Positions 7,952-16,915 are shown, numbered from the stretch's first letter. The stretch: 64,000 bases of DNA from Bacteroidota bacterium (GCA_029781865.1 JAKOVW010000081.1:124001-188000), one strand, 5' to 3'. Translations and numbers: made by a program. The notes: generated by a model not told the origin, from the sequence alone.

Positions 7952-8929
7952 ATGAACTCATTCTGGAAGCAAATTATCATTCAAACCATACTCAAGCCCA
8001 AAAAAAATAAAGGGGAAGCGGAGAGTTCTTATTCTGATTATGAATTGGCTAAAGGATGGCACGAATTAAAAATCGGATTAGGCGAACATGCAAAAGACAT
8101 CATACTCATTATACTTGGAATTTTTTCTGCCTCCTTTGGTTTAAAAGGCTTTTTATTGACCAACAGGTTTATCGACGGCGGAGCGACCGGTATATCCTTA
8201 TTGATTTCCAATGTCACTTCGATTCCATTATACATTTTCCTGATTTGCCTCAATATTCCATTTATCATACTGGGATCACAGATCATCAATAAAATATTTG
8301 CCCTAAAAACAGCCCTCGCCATCTGTGGACTAGCATTATGTGTGGCAACAATTCATTTCCCTAATGTTACGAAAGACAATATTCTGGTAGCTATTTTCGG
8401 TGGCTTTTTCCTTGGAGCAGGTATCGGACTTTCCATCAGAGGTGGTGCTGTAATCGATGGCACTGAAGTACTGGCAATTTATTTAAGCCGAAAATTCGGA
8501 ACGACAATCGGTGACATTATCATTTTTATTAACGTCGTTATATTTTCTGCAGCTGCCTATCTTTTATCTATTGAAATTGCACTCTATTCAATGGTCACTT
8601 ATCTTTCTGCATCTAAAACTTTGGATTTTATTATCGAAGGTATTGAGGAATACACTGGTGTAACCATTGTTTCCTCCCATAATGAGGAGTTGCGTTTGAT
8701 GATTATTAATCTGATGGGACGTGGAGTTACTGTATACACCGGCAAACGAGGATTTGGCAAAAAAGGCGAAACAAAAGACACCGACATTATTTATACGGTA
8801 GTAACGCGATTGGAATTAAATAAGTTAAATACCGAAATTCATAAAATTGATCCTAATGCATTTGTTGTCATGAGCAGTGTAAAAGATACGAAAGGGGGCA
8901 TGATCAAGAAAAGACCATTAAAACATTAA
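7952..8929 (+). CDS. YitT-family membrane protein with C-terminal DUF2179 domain
   Basis: This 325-residue protein has a cytosolic N-terminal stretch of about 45 residues, then five or six membrane helices (about 48-225) with the motifs GFLLTNRFIDGGATGISLL and FLGAGIGLSIRGGAVIDGTE. The latter is a YitT hallmark. A soluble C-terminal domain (about 235-320) contains GRGVTVYTGKRGF and matches the DUF2179 domain usually fused to YitT. The family is widespread, but its transport or signalling role is not established. The gene has its own candidate promoter, and an SDR gene follows 77 bases later. Confidence 0.88.
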   Translation: MNSFWKQIIIQTILKPKKNKGEAESSYSDYELAKGWHELKIGLGEHAKDIILIILGIFSASFGLKGFLLTNRFIDGGATGISLLISNVTSIPLYIFLICLNIPFIILGSQIINKIFALKTALAICGLALCVATIHFPNVTKDNILVAIFGGFFLGAGIGLSIRGGAVIDGTEVLAIYLSRKFGTTIGDIIIFINVVIFSAAAYLLSIEIALYSMVTYLSASKTLDFIIEGIEEYTGVTIVSSHNEELRLMIINLMGRGVTVYTGKRGFGKKGETKDTDIIYTVVTRLELNKLNTEIHKIDPNAFVVMSSVKDTKGGMIKKRPLKH

Positions 8930-9006
8930 CCGCTTGATTGATTACAAAACACAAACGGACGAATTAGTTGGCCTCTTAAATTTTCTTGAATATAGAAGTA
9001 ACCTAC

Positions 9007-9819
9007 ATGTCCGATTATAAAGACCAGACTATTGTAATAACGGGTGCTGCCCATGGATTGGGCAGAGCCTTATCCCTGGAATTTTATAAATCAGGCGCTC
9101 ATCTTGCGTTATGTGATATTGACTATCCTGGTCTTGAAAAACTAAAATCGGAAATGAATCATCCGGATCAGATTATATCTATTCATTGCGTAGATGTTTC
9201 CAATGAATTGCAGGTGATTCAAGCAAAGAATAATATACTTGAGAAACATGGCAAAATTCATATCCTGATAAACAATGCAGGTGTTTCTATAAGTCAACCA
9301 TTTGATCAGGTTTCGGTAGAAGATTTCCGATGGCTATTTGAAATCAACTTTTGGGGAACGATTTATTGTACCAAACATTTTCTTCCGTCATTAAAATTGC
9401 AAATCAAAAGCAAGATTGTCAATATCCTCAGTAGTTTTGCATTCATGGGCTTTCCGGGAAAAAGTGCTTATGGTGCTTCGAAAGCTGCAATACTTGGATT
9501 TACAAACTCGCTGAAGACAGAATTAGCCGGCACTTCTGTACATATAGCTTATGTCATTCCACCTCCTATAAAAACCGGAATTATAGTAAACGGAAAACAC
9601 AGCGATCCTGATAAACTGATCAGGGAGTCTCATTACCTTGAAAAAAATGGTTTAAGCCCGGAAGCAGTTGCCCAAATGATCAAACAAAAAATCAAAACGG
9701 GTCAATACAGAATCATTATTGGCAATAAAACATTTTGGTTGGATTGCTTATCCAGAATATTTCCCGGTTTTATACTCCGCATGATCATCAGAAATAAACG
9801 TAAATTTGATTTTATCTGA
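9007..9819 (+). CDS. Short-chain dehydrogenase/reductase (SDR) family oxidoreductase
   Basis: This 270-residue classical SDR has the cofactor motif TGAAHGLG (TGxxxGxG), the structural motif NNAG, the catalytic Ser within ILSSF, and YGASK, which supplies Tyr and Lys of the YxxxK motif. A basic hydrophobic C-terminus (ISRIFPGFILRMIIRNKRK) could associate with membranes. The ATG at 9007 is preferred over an upstream in-frame TTG at 8986, because the SDR fold begins immediately after it. NAD(P)-dependent oxidation or reduction of an alcohol, ketone or lipid is expected; the substrate is unknown. It lies 16 bases before a lipoprotein gene on the same strand. Confidence 0.9.
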   Translation: MSDYKDQTIVITGAAHGLGRALSLEFYKSGAHLALCDIDYPGLEKLKSEMNHPDQIISIHCVDVSNELQVIQAKNNILEKHGKIHILINNAGVSISQPFDQVSVEDFRWLFEINFWGTIYCTKHFLPSLKLQIKSKIVNILSSFAFMGFPGKSAYGASKAAILGFTNSLKTELAGTSVHIAYVIPPPIKTGIIVNGKHSDPDKLIRESHYLEKNGLSPEAVAQMIKQKIKTGQYRIIIGNKTFWLDCLSRIFPGFILRMIIRNKRKFDFI

Positions 9820-9835
9820 TCGCAAATTGCTATCC

Positions 9836-10543
9836 ATGAAAATAATCGCAGATTTATTTTTACCATTTATTCCATTGATCAGCCTGGGAATAATTCTGCA
9901 AAGTTGCAGCAGCAAAGAAAACAACTGTCTTCCAGATCCTGGCAATGTCGTAGAAACATTTGCCGATATTGATAGCAATGTTTACCATGGTGTTAAGATT
10001 GGAAATCAAATCTGGATGAAGGAAAATCTGAAAACAACGAGATACCGAAACGGCGATCCGATTCCGAATATTAGTGATAATAAGTCGTGGAGTGTTGCCA
10101 AGAATGGAGCATATTGTTATTATGCCAATGACTTAAATAATGCCTCTATATACGGAGGTCTATATAATTATTACGCAGTTGCCGATCCTAGAAACCTGGC
10201 ACCAGCTGGCTGGCATATACCTTCCAGTCAGGAATTTTCAAACTTGATTACATACCTTGGAGGCTTCGATAATGCCGTATCAAAAATTAAAGAATGCGGT
10301 TATGATCATTGGCAATTTTCTGATTTCAGTGGCACCAATGAATCTGGATTTAAAGCGCTTCCTGGAGGACTTCGATTTGACGGAAGATTTTTTGACCTTA
10401 GAATTCATGGGAATTGGTGGACAGCCAATGATGTTGATACAACATGGGCAATAAATTTCAATTTATATTATTTACAACCAACGCACTTTGGAACGCTCTC
10501 TACCAAAGATCAGGGATTGTCAGTACGTTGTGTCAAAGATTAA
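9836..10543 (+). CDS. FISUMP-domain lipoprotein (Fibrobacter major paralogous domain)
   Basis: This 235-residue protein starts at an ATG with a hydrophobic signal ending in the lipobox ILQSC, so it should be lipidated and exported to the outer membrane or surface. The body matches the Fibrobacter succinogenes major paralogous domain: IGNQIWMKENLKTTRYRNG, then YGGLYNYYAV, GWHIPSSQEF, FKALPGGLR, a WWTA element and a final VRCVKD. The domain is common in Bacteroidota surface proteins, and its ligand is unknown. A TTG 10 codons upstream is in frame but overlaps the SDR gene and precedes the signal peptide, so the ATG is preferred. Confidence 0.88.
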   Translation: MKIIADLFLPFIPLISLGIILQSCSSKENNCLPDPGNVVETFADIDSNVYHGVKIGNQIWMKENLKTTRYRNGDPIPNISDNKSWSVAKNGAYCYYANDLNNASIYGGLYNYYAVADPRNLAPAGWHIPSSQEFSNLITYLGGFDNAVSKIKECGYDHWQFSDFSGTNESGFKALPGGLRFDGRFFDLRIHGNWWTANDVDTTWAINFNLYYLQPTHFGTLSTKDQGLSVRCVKD

Positions 10544-10572
10544 TTATCATTAACTAAAATTCCGCAGCAAAA

Positions 10573-11238
10573 ATGAAAATACATGCAATCATTACAGGAG
10601 CCTCGGGAATGGTAGGTGAAGGAGTGCTATATGAATGTTTATTGGATGACGATGTTGAATCTGTGTTAGTCGTAGGAAGAAAAACCTGTGATATGGCTCA
10701 TCCGAAACTGAAAGAGTTATTAATTCCGGACTTCTTCAATTTAAATTCTATTGAGTCACAATTAAAAGGATATAATGCTTGCTTTTTTTGCCTGGGCGTC
10801 AGCTCTGTTGGTTTAAAAGAAGAAGCGTATTTCAAACTTACTCATACCTTAACTTTAAATTTTGCACGGACACTAATTCAACAAAATCCGGATATGACCT
10901 TCTGCTATATTTCCGGAGCAGGTACTGACAGCAGTGAAAAAGGCAAAATCATGTGGGCCAGGGTAAAAGGCAAGACCGAAAATGATTTAATGCAATTGCC
11001 TTTTAAAAGAGTTTACAATTTCAGGCCCGGCGTGATAGAACCAACCAAAGGAATGAAAAACACACTTTCCTTATACAAATATTTTGGATGGCTGGCATTT
11101 ATATTTCGCTGGTTTATTCCAAATTCAATTTGCACTTTAAAACAAATTGGTATTGCTATGATCCGGTGTGTTAGCAAAGGATATGACCGGCAAATTTTAG
11201 AAGTAAAAGACATCAAAGCAATTGCAGGTAATTCTTAA
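10573..11238 (+). CDS. NAD(P)-binding Rossmann protein (atypical SDR/epimerase-like)
   Basis: This 221-residue protein begins with a Rossmann dinucleotide-binding motif, IITGASGMVGEGVLYECL (GxxGxxG), followed by VESVLVVGRK. Later, CYISGAGTDSSEKGKIMWARVKGKTEN has the Ser and Lys positions typical of NAD-dependent epimerase or HTATIP2-like atypical SDRs, but the classical YxxxK is replaced by W..VKGK. The C-terminal third has hydrophobic segments (FGWLAFIFRWFIP). Substrate and pathway are unknown. It follows the lipoprotein gene by 29 bases. A weak hairpin lies beyond its stop. Confidence 0.8.
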   Translation: MKIHAIITGASGMVGEGVLYECLLDDDVESVLVVGRKTCDMAHPKLKELLIPDFFNLNSIESQLKGYNACFFCLGVSSVGLKEEAYFKLTHTLTLNFARTLIQQNPDMTFCYISGAGTDSSEKGKIMWARVKGKTENDLMQLPFKRVYNFRPGVIEPTKGMKNTLSLYKYFGWLAFIFRWFIPNSICTLKQIGIAMIRCVSKGYDRQILEVKDIKAIAGNS

Positions 11239-11241
11239 ATT

Positions 11242-11271
11242 AATTGCCCCTGGCAAAAGACAGAGGCAATT
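11242..11271 (+). terminator. Hairpin after the Rossmann-protein gene (weak terminator candidate)
   Basis: AATTGCC...GGCAATT arms with an inner CCTG/CAG pairing form a hairpin directly after the stop codon at 11238. It is not followed by a clear T-run, so it could be a processing or stabilising structure rather than a true terminator. Confidence 0.35.
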
Positions 11272-11300
11272 GATTTAAAGTAAACTTTTATTTAAACATC

Positions 11301-11660
11301 ATGGAAAAAATAAATCTTGAAAATAAACTTTCCCTGTTTTCAGATCACTGGAATCCGCGTATTGTCGGCGAATTGAATGGTCAACATGTGAAACTTGCAA
11401 AATTCCAGGGAGAATTTATCTGGCATAAACACGATCGCGAAGACGAATTGTTTCTCGTTTTAAAAGGAAGTTTTGACATGCACTTCAGGGATAAAATTAT
11501 CACATTAAATGAGCATGAATTCCTGATTGTTCCAAAAGGTGTTGAACACAAACCTGTAGCAGAAAATGAAGTTTCTATCATGCTGTTTGAACCAGCCGGC
11601 ACTATTAATACCGGGAACATCATCGATGATCGAACAAAGAAAAATTTGGAAAGCATTTGA
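11301..11660 (+). CDS. Cupin-domain protein
   Basis: This 119-residue single-domain cupin has cupin motif 1 as WHKHDREDELFLVLKGSF (His, His, Glu metal ligands) and motif 2 near IVPKGVEHKPVAENEV, with the second His cluster. The metal site therefore looks complete. No signal peptide is present, so it is cytosolic. Such small cupins include isomerases, dioxygenases and sugar-binding sensors; the sequence does not decide between them. It stands 62 bases after the Rossmann-protein gene and converges on the S24 regulator gene. Confidence 0.87.
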   Translation: MEKINLENKLSLFSDHWNPRIVGELNGQHVKLAKFQGEFIWHKHDREDELFLVLKGSFDMHFRDKIITLNEHEFLIVPKGVEHKPVAENEVSIMLFEPAGTINTGNIIDDRTKKNLESI

Positions 11661-11702
11661 TTTTCAACGCACACTCAACAATAAAATTTATTTGCATTAT
11701 TA

Positions 11703-11745
11703 AATCTGTGTATCTGTGTAATCTGCATAATCTGAGTAATCTGCG
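11703..11745. repeat. Imperfect tandem repeat (ATCTGNGTA units)
   Basis: Five degenerate copies of an AATCTGnGTA-like unit fill most of the gap between the convergent cupin and S24 genes. Low-complexity tracts of this type recur between genes in Bacteroidota. No function is evident. Confidence 0.7.
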
Positions 11746-11748
11746 TTC

Positions 11749-12507
11749 CTACTTCCCAATATAATGCATGTGCAACTCATTTAGCTTTTTCTGCATATCT
11801 CCCAATTTGTCTTCCACAAAAGATTCATATACGGCTTTGGGTTCCCTGAATGCAATATGAGCTGTATACTCCCAAATCTCTTTTATTTCCTCATATGGAA
11901 TCTGAAAACTTGGATAGAGGGTATTGTCGGATTTACAAAGCAGGGTGTTGTTCTCAGAATTCAATTGCACTCTTTTATAAACAAGACCATCTCTCATGCT
12001 TACCACGATATAAGGCTCGTTGTTTTTTATGTCCTTTAGTTTCTCGACATATTTACAAATCACTATCGAACCGGATTCCATAGGCAACATAGAATCCCCC
12101 TCAATCTCGAATGCCCTGAAATGGCCTTGTAGACTGGGAATTAATATTTTAGGAAGATCGCTGACAAATTCAGGGTCCTGGAAACTGCCGATATATCCGG
12201 CAGCCGCTTTTGTTTTTACCAATTCTATATTTCCTTTTTGATTTTCTCCTAAAGTCATGGCTAAAACACGCACATTTCCCGACTTTAAGTCATCCCAGGA
12301 CATGGTTTCGAGGTTTAAATTCAATAAATCGTCAATTTGGACCTTGTAGTGTTTAGCGAATTTTACCAACAATTCCATATTCGGCTCTGTATGTCCGCGT
12401 TCATAATCGCCTAAAGTAGTTCTAGGTATGCCGATTTTTTCAGCAGCTTCTGCTTGTGAATAATTAAATTTCTTGCGGAGTAGTTTTAAATTTTGAGATA
12501 GATACAT
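11749..12507 (-). CDS. Second XRE-S24 (LexA/CI-like) self-cleaving regulator
   Basis: This 252-residue protein has an XRE helix-turn-helix (about 3-62, with RTTLGDYERG in the recognition-helix region) and a C-terminal S24 domain. The Ser-Lys dyad is Ser139 in GDSM and Lys178 in LVYKRV. A likely cleavage bond is Ala103-Gly104 in TKAAAGYIG. It is clearly paralogous to the regulator at 5050-5802, sharing SAGY/AAGY, the DPE(Y/F)V element, GDSM and KYVE(S/K)LKDI. The ATG at 12507 is chosen over one 10 codons upstream, because the helix-turn-helix begins here and a candidate -7 element and palindrome lie immediately before it. An Ada-type repair gene lies upstream on the same strand, suggesting a second DNA-damage module. 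Confidence 0.9.
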   Translation of the reverse strand: MYLSQNLKLLRKKFNYSQAEAAEKIGIPRTTLGDYERGHTEPNMELLVKFAKHYKVQIDDLLNLNLETMSWDDLKSGNVRVLAMTLGENQKGNIELVKTKAAAGYIGSFQDPEFVSDLPKILIPSLQGHFRAFEIEGDSMLPMESGSIVICKYVEKLKDIKNNEPYIVVSMRDGLVYKRVQLNSENNTLLCKSDNTLYPSFQIPYEEIKEIWEYTAHIAFREPKAVYESFVEDKLGDMQKKLNELHMHYIGK

Positions 12508-12508
12508 G

Positions 12509-12522
12509 ATAAATCGATTTAT
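12509..12522. promoter_or_regulatory. Perfect 14-base palindrome abutting the S24 start, candidate operator
   Basis: ATAAATCGATTTAT is perfectly self-complementary and sits one base upstream of the start codon at 12507, between the promoter and the gene. The placement mirrors the palindrome at the other S24 gene (5034-5050), though the sequence differs. Autorepression is the simplest reading, inferred from symmetry and location. Confidence 0.5.
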
Positions 12523-12534
12523 ATAAAGGATTGA

Positions 12535-12564
12535 CAAAAATAGCTGATTTTTTCGACATTCAAA
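12535..12564 (-). promoter_or_regulatory. Probable promoter of the second S24 regulator
   Basis: On the minus strand, TTTG (12564-12561), 18 bases and TATTTTTG (12542-12535) match the Bacteroidota -33/-7 promoter closely. The predicted start of transcription falls next to or within the palindrome at 12509-12522. Confidence 0.6.
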
Positions 12565-12743
12565 ATTATTTCAGTTGAAATTTTCGGCAGTATATGAACT
12601 TAACCTGTAAATGAAGGTATTTATGCCTGACAGCATTTTTGGCAATATTTGGCAATATTTTATGGATTTACGGTCTAAATTGGACCAAAATCACCAATTT
12701 ATAGCGTATTTCTCCAAAGTTCAGCATAAAGGAAAATAGAACA

Positions 12744-13808
12744 TTAATCCTCGCTAAATAAATTCAATTGCTTATTATTTTGCTGTTCCAGCTCCAATAA
12801 AAACTTCTTTCTCCAAAGTCCTCCCCCATATCCGGTCAGTTGTCCGTCTGAACCTATCACTCTGTGACAGGGTATAATAATGGCAATTTTATTCATACCA
12901 TTAGCATTTGCCACAGCTCTGACTCCACCCGGGTTACTCAAAGCATTTGCCTGCTGCTGATATGATCTTGTTTTGCCGTATGGTATTTTCAGTAATTCAT
13001 TCCAGACTGAAATCTGAAACGGAGTTCCGACTAAACTTAAAGCTATTGTAAACTCCTTGCGCCTTGATTCAAAATACTCCTTCAATTGAATTTGCAACTT
13101 ATGAAAAAAGCGATTGTCTCCCGGTATGATATTGGCATTCAACCTTCCGGATAAATTTTTAAACTCGGTTTCCAGCATTTTCCGATCCGTAAATTCCAAT
13201 AAACAAATTCCCCGTTCATCTGCGCAGGCAATCATCGGACCTATAGGTGTTTCCAATCGTATTAAATCGATAATTTTTTCTTCTTTGCTTTTCTTTGGAG
13301 ATTTGCCAAATACAGATTTGAAAGAATCTGCAAATCCACTGATCGATTCATAACCTGAATCATAAGCCGTATCTGCAACTGATTGACCATTTTGAATTTT
13401 TTTGAACGCGGAATTAATCCGATACATTCTCTGGTATGCATGAAATGTCATTCCATGATTTTTTATAAACCACCTTCTCAGGGTACTGGGTTCAATTCCC
13501 CTCTCGCGTAAATTCCAATCTTTATATTTCTGGGAAGGATTTTTATTCAGATCATTAATAATTGCTTTGATATATGCCGGAGTTTCATTGAGATTATCCA
13601 ATGGGTTGCAGATCTTACATGGTCTGTATCCATGCTGCAATGCCTCTTTGGTGTTTTTAAAAAACTCCACATTTTCCGGCTTAGGCTTTCTGGCTGTACA
13701 ACTTGGTCTGCAAAATATTCCTGTTGTTTTTACCGCAGCGATAAATTGACCTTCAAAAGAAACATCTTTTTCAGCCAGGGCCTGATACATTCTATCCCTT
13801 GATAACAT
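12744..13808 (-). CDS. ada: Ada: methylphosphotriester/O6-methylguanine-DNA methyltransferase and AraC-type activator
   Basis: This 354-residue protein has the three parts of Ada. The N-terminal zinc domain has Cys33, Cys37, Cys64 and Cys67 (FCRPSC and CKIC), with Cys33 the likely methyl acceptor. A central AraC-type helix-turn-helix includes SVADTAYDSGYESISGF. The C-terminal methyltransferase has the acceptor Cys314 in IPCHRVIG. It removes alkyl damage directly and, once methylated, activates repair genes. The last residues include QLNLF, which fits a beta-clamp-binding motif. The ATG at 13808 is preferred to an upstream TTG at 13865 because a good promoter (13820-13850) lies between them. 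The second S24 regulator follows on the same strand after about 240 bases. Confidence 0.93.
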   Translation of the reverse strand: MLSRDRMYQALAEKDVSFEGQFIAAVKTTGIFCRPSCTARKPKPENVEFFKNTKEALQHGYRPCKICNPLDNLNETPAYIKAIINDLNKNPSQKYKDWNLRERGIEPSTLRRWFIKNHGMTFHAYQRMYRINSAFKKIQNGQSVADTAYDSGYESISGFADSFKSVFGKSPKKSKEEKIIDLIRLETPIGPMIACADERGICLLEFTDRKMLETEFKNLSGRLNANIIPGDNRFFHKLQIQLKEYFESRRKEFTIALSLVGTPFQISVWNELLKIPYGKTRSYQQQANALSNPGGVRAVANANGMNKIAIIIPCHRVIGSDGQLTGYGGGLWRKKFLLELEQQNNKQLNLFSED

Positions 13809-13819
13809 TGATTTTTTCA

Positions 13820-13850
13820 CAAAATTAGACGTACCTGAAGTTGTGTACAA
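13820..13850 (-). promoter_or_regulatory. Probable ada promoter with overlapping inverted repeat
   Basis: On the minus strand, TTG (13850-13848), 20 bases and TAATTTTG (13827-13820) match the -33/-7 consensus. The leader to the ATG at 13808 would be under 10 bases. The inverted repeat GTTGT-2-ACAAC (13840-13851) overlaps the -33 region and could be an Ada or regulator site; that last point is inference. Confidence 0.55.
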
Positions 13851-13912
13851 CCGGAAAATGAGCAAGTATTTTTTCTGTTTATTTTTTTGAATTGCATAAT
13901 GCTACAAACCTA

Positions 13913-14851
13913 TTATAGTTGTTTTTCAACCGTTTTGTTCAACAAATTAAGATAGAATTCCCTATAGACCGGTACCGTTAATCCAATATCATCAGCCATT
14001 CTAACAACATATCCAGTTAATGATTCCAATTCTGTTTGCCTGTGATTCCGAAAATCATGGTGCATCGACGAGCTCGCTTCGAAAGGCAGTTTACTCATTT
14101 TTGAATAGACGGATTCTATGATATCTTTTCGCAGCGGGATTTTTTTTGCATCAGCCAGCGATTTTAATTCCATCAGTAAGTGATGAAATACTGATTTGTA
14201 TTGTTCATCAGACAGAATTTCTCCAATACTTTTATCGAAACAGGATGTAGCTGTTGCTATACTCGATATAAAAAGAAATTTCTCCCAGATGGTCGAAATA
14301 ATCTGATCCGATTTTTGTGCCTTAATTCCTGCATTAACGAATAATTGCTCCAGACTTTTCAATCGGGAGGAATCCTCATTTCTCGATCCGAAATAAATCG
14401 ATTGAATTTCCCCTGTTTCTTTGATATAGGCAGGTTCAATGATCCGAGAGACGATATAAACACAGGCATCCCATATTTCAATACCGGGTAATATCGCTTT
14501 TATTTTTTCATAACTATTTACACCATTTTGAAATGGGATAATGATTGTATTGTTAGCTAGATTGGACGAAACTGAAATTAAACCCGATTCCAGGTCATAG
14601 GATTTCGTACAACAAATTACATAATCAAAAATGATGTCTTGTGAATTTGATGAAGATAAAAGCAACGGCGCTATATGATAATTACCATGCGTTGTATCGA
14701 GTCTCAATCCATGTTTTGCAATCTGCTGTTCTGTCTCTTTTCTGCAAACAAAATAAATTTCAACTTCATCTGACTTTGCATAATGCATTGCCATCAAGCC
14801 ACCGAAATAACCACCAACCGCTCCGGCTCCGATAAATCCAATGCGAGTCAT
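13913..14851 (-). CDS. Ketopantoate reductase family protein (ApbA/PanE-like)
   Basis: This 312-residue protein starts with the NADPH-binding motif IGFIGAGAVGGYFGGLMA (GxGxxG). It has the CCTKSYDLE element, a PFQNGVNS motif and a C-terminal helical domain containing SSMHHDFRNHRQTELESLTGYVV, the conserved substrate-binding region with the Lys/Asn/Ser positions of this family. Ketopantoate reductases make pantoate for coenzyme A, but many paralogues act on other keto acids, so the exact substrate is open. The start lies 15 bases after the stop of the S9 peptidase gene on the same strand, suggesting co-transcription. Confidence 0.85.
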   Translation of the reverse strand: MTRIGFIGAGAVGGYFGGLMAMHYAKSDEVEIYFVCRKETEQQIAKHGLRLDTTHGNYHIAPLLLSSSNSQDIIFDYVICCTKSYDLESGLISVSSNLANNTIIIPFQNGVNSYEKIKAILPGIEIWDACVYIVSRIIEPAYIKETGEIQSIYFGSRNEDSSRLKSLEQLFVNAGIKAQKSDQIISTIWEKFLFISSIATATSCFDKSIGEILSDEQYKSVFHHLLMELKSLADAKKIPLRKDIIESVYSKMSKLPFEASSSMHHDFRNHRQTELESLTGYVVRMADDIGLTVPVYREFYLNLLNKTVEKQL

Positions 14852-14866
14852 TTATTTTGTAAAGAA

Positions 14867-16915
14867 TTACTTTAAATATTTTTCAAGCCAGGCCTGTAGT
14901 TCCTGATAAAAAAATCTGCTGTCTTCAGCCTTCAGGATCCAGTGATTTTCCTCAGGAAAGACAATCAACTTACTTGGAACTTTTTGTCTTTGTAATATAT
15001 GCCAGTTTTCAATAGAATTATTGATGGGTACTCTGAAATCATTTTCTCCGACAGTAACCAGCATTGGCGTTTTGAAATTGGCAGCATAGTTAAATGGATT
15101 TTGTTCTTTCCAGGTTTTGCTTTGAGCCCATGGAGTACTGCCATTCATCATTTCACGGCTAAAAATATCATCGCTGGTGCCCCATTGCGAGACACTATTT
15201 ACTAATCCGGCATGACTGATCAGACATTTGTAATGCGTTGTCGTCGCCTGCAACCAATTCGCGAGATGTCCTCCATAACTGGCTCCGCCGGCAGCTTGTT
15301 TTGTACCATCAATAAATGAAAATCGCTTAATCGCTTCTACAGCGGCTTCATTGATCTCCTGACCCGGCCCTTTAAAAGGATCGTATTGAATATCCTGTGA
15401 AAATGCTTCACCATAACCGGTGGATCCTGTAAAATCAGTCATCAATAAAACATAGCCCGGCTTCGCCAATAATTGATAATTCCAACGATAGGACCAATTT
15501 TCTTTCCATGATCCTGCAGGACCTCCATGAATAACTACAAAAAGTGGATATTTCTTTTTATCATCAAATCCTGCCGGTCTTATAATCATGCTGCGAATTT
15601 TTTTACCCCGGCTTGATGTAAACCAAAATGATTCTCCTTTTTGAAAATCGAGTTTAGAAAGTTTGTCTTTGTTGAAATTACTTAAAAATGTATGACTGCC
15701 ATCAGCATAAATTCTTACAATTTCAGGCGGCATTATGGTCGATTCATAATTGGCTACCAAAATTATCGGATTGCTCACAGAGGCCTGCAAATTGGTATAG
15801 CAACCATCGGCACTTTGAGATAACATTTTAAGTTCCTTTCCTTCTGCAGATAAACTATACACCAGATCCCTGCCTTGATTTTCTGCTGTGAAGTACAATG
15901 TATTCTTATCCGTTATCAGATTTTGGATAGGTCTGTCCAGATCTTTGCTCATCAACAGTTCATTTTTCATAGAAGGCCAATCATACCTGTACAATTTATT
16001 TTCATTGTATATTTTGTTATTGTTGTTTGCACCCCGGAAACAATACAAATATTTTCCGTCTTTGGAAAATACCGGATTTGCAAAATCCCACTTACCCTCT
16101 GTCAATTTCACTGCATCGCCACCTGATAGTGATACTTTATACAGATGATGAGATGGTTCCTGATAAGCAGCCGAATTGGCATCTGTAGAAGCAATGTACA
16201 GAATACCATTACCGTCTTTGGTCCAAATGGCATTCGAACTACTAAATCCATCCTGCAAACTGGTTGATACGTTAGTAAAAATATCCCTGGCAAAACTATC
16301 CGGATGAAATGCCTGCACAAAAAAATGAACCTGCTTTTCATCCAGCCACCGGTCCCAGTTTCGTATAGGAAATGATGTATACACTCTGGCTTTGTATTTT
16401 ATTTTTTTCTTTTCCTCTAATAATTTTTTATTGCAGGAATCAACATAACACTTTGGAAAAACATTGCTGCTGAACAAAATCATTTTTCCATCCGGACTCC
16501 ATTTTGGTGATGATGCTCCTGTTGATAATTTTGTCAATCTCTGGGCTTCTCCACCTTCAGCTATATTCATGGTATACACCTGCGCTTCGTCATCTCCTTC
16601 TCTTTTTGCAACAAAGGCGAGATACTTTCCATCCGGACTCCAACTATAAGCATTTTCACCTGCCTTACCTGATGTCAATTTTCTGGGTTCTGCATTTCCA
16701 TCTGTTGTGTTTATCCATATGTCGTTTATCTGCTCTTTTTCATCATAAGAAGGCTCAACAACAGAAAAAACAACATGTTTGCCATCGGGACTAACAGCCG
16801 GAGCGCCAATTCTTTTCAACATCCACATGTCTTCATGGGTAATGGGTTTTTTGTCCTGTGCAAACAATTGAAATGTTGTCACGACAATAAGAATAAGTAA
16901 GATTTTGATTTTCAT
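14867..16915 (-). CDS. S9-family serine peptidase (prolyl oligopeptidase/acylaminoacyl-peptidase-like), exported
   Basis: This 682-residue protein has an N-terminal signal peptide (MKIKILLILIVVTTFQLFAQ) and about 400 residues of WD40-like/beta-propeller repeats with recurring SPDGK motifs. The C-terminal alpha/beta-hydrolase domain has Ser546 in GGASYGG, Asp626 in GENDF and His658 in EENHW. The full catalytic triad is therefore visible. It should be a periplasmic or surface peptidase that trims oligopeptides, typically after proline or other small residues. It lacks a T9SS tail. It precedes the ketopantoate-reductase-like gene by 15 bases, with no obvious functional link. Confidence 0.92.
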   Translation of the reverse strand: MKIKILLILIVVTTFQLFAQDKKPITHEDMWMLKRIGAPAVSPDGKHVVFSVVEPSYDEKEQINDIWINTTDGNAEPRKLTSGKAGENAYSWSPDGKYLAFVAKREGDDEAQVYTMNIAEGGEAQRLTKLSTGASSPKWSPDGKMILFSSNVFPKCYVDSCNKKLLEEKKKIKYKARVYTSFPIRNWDRWLDEKQVHFFVQAFHPDSFARDIFTNVSTSLQDGFSSSNAIWTKDGNGILYIASTDANSAAYQEPSHHLYKVSLSGGDAVKLTEGKWDFANPVFSKDGKYLYCFRGANNNNKIYNENKLYRYDWPSMKNELLMSKDLDRPIQNLITDKNTLYFTAENQGRDLVYSLSAEGKELKMLSQSADGCYTNLQASVSNPIILVANYESTIMPPEIVRIYADGSHTFLSNFNKDKLSKLDFQKGESFWFTSSRGKKIRSMIIRPAGFDDKKKYPLFVVIHGGPAGSWKENWSYRWNYQLLAKPGYVLLMTDFTGSTGYGEAFSQDIQYDPFKGPGQEINEAAVEAIKRFSFIDGTKQAAGGASYGGHLANWLQATTTHYKCLISHAGLVNSVSQWGTSDDIFSREMMNGSTPWAQSKTWKEQNPFNYAANFKTPMLVTVGENDFRVPINNSIENWHILQRQKVPSKLIVFPEENHWILKAEDSRFFYQELQAWLEKYLK

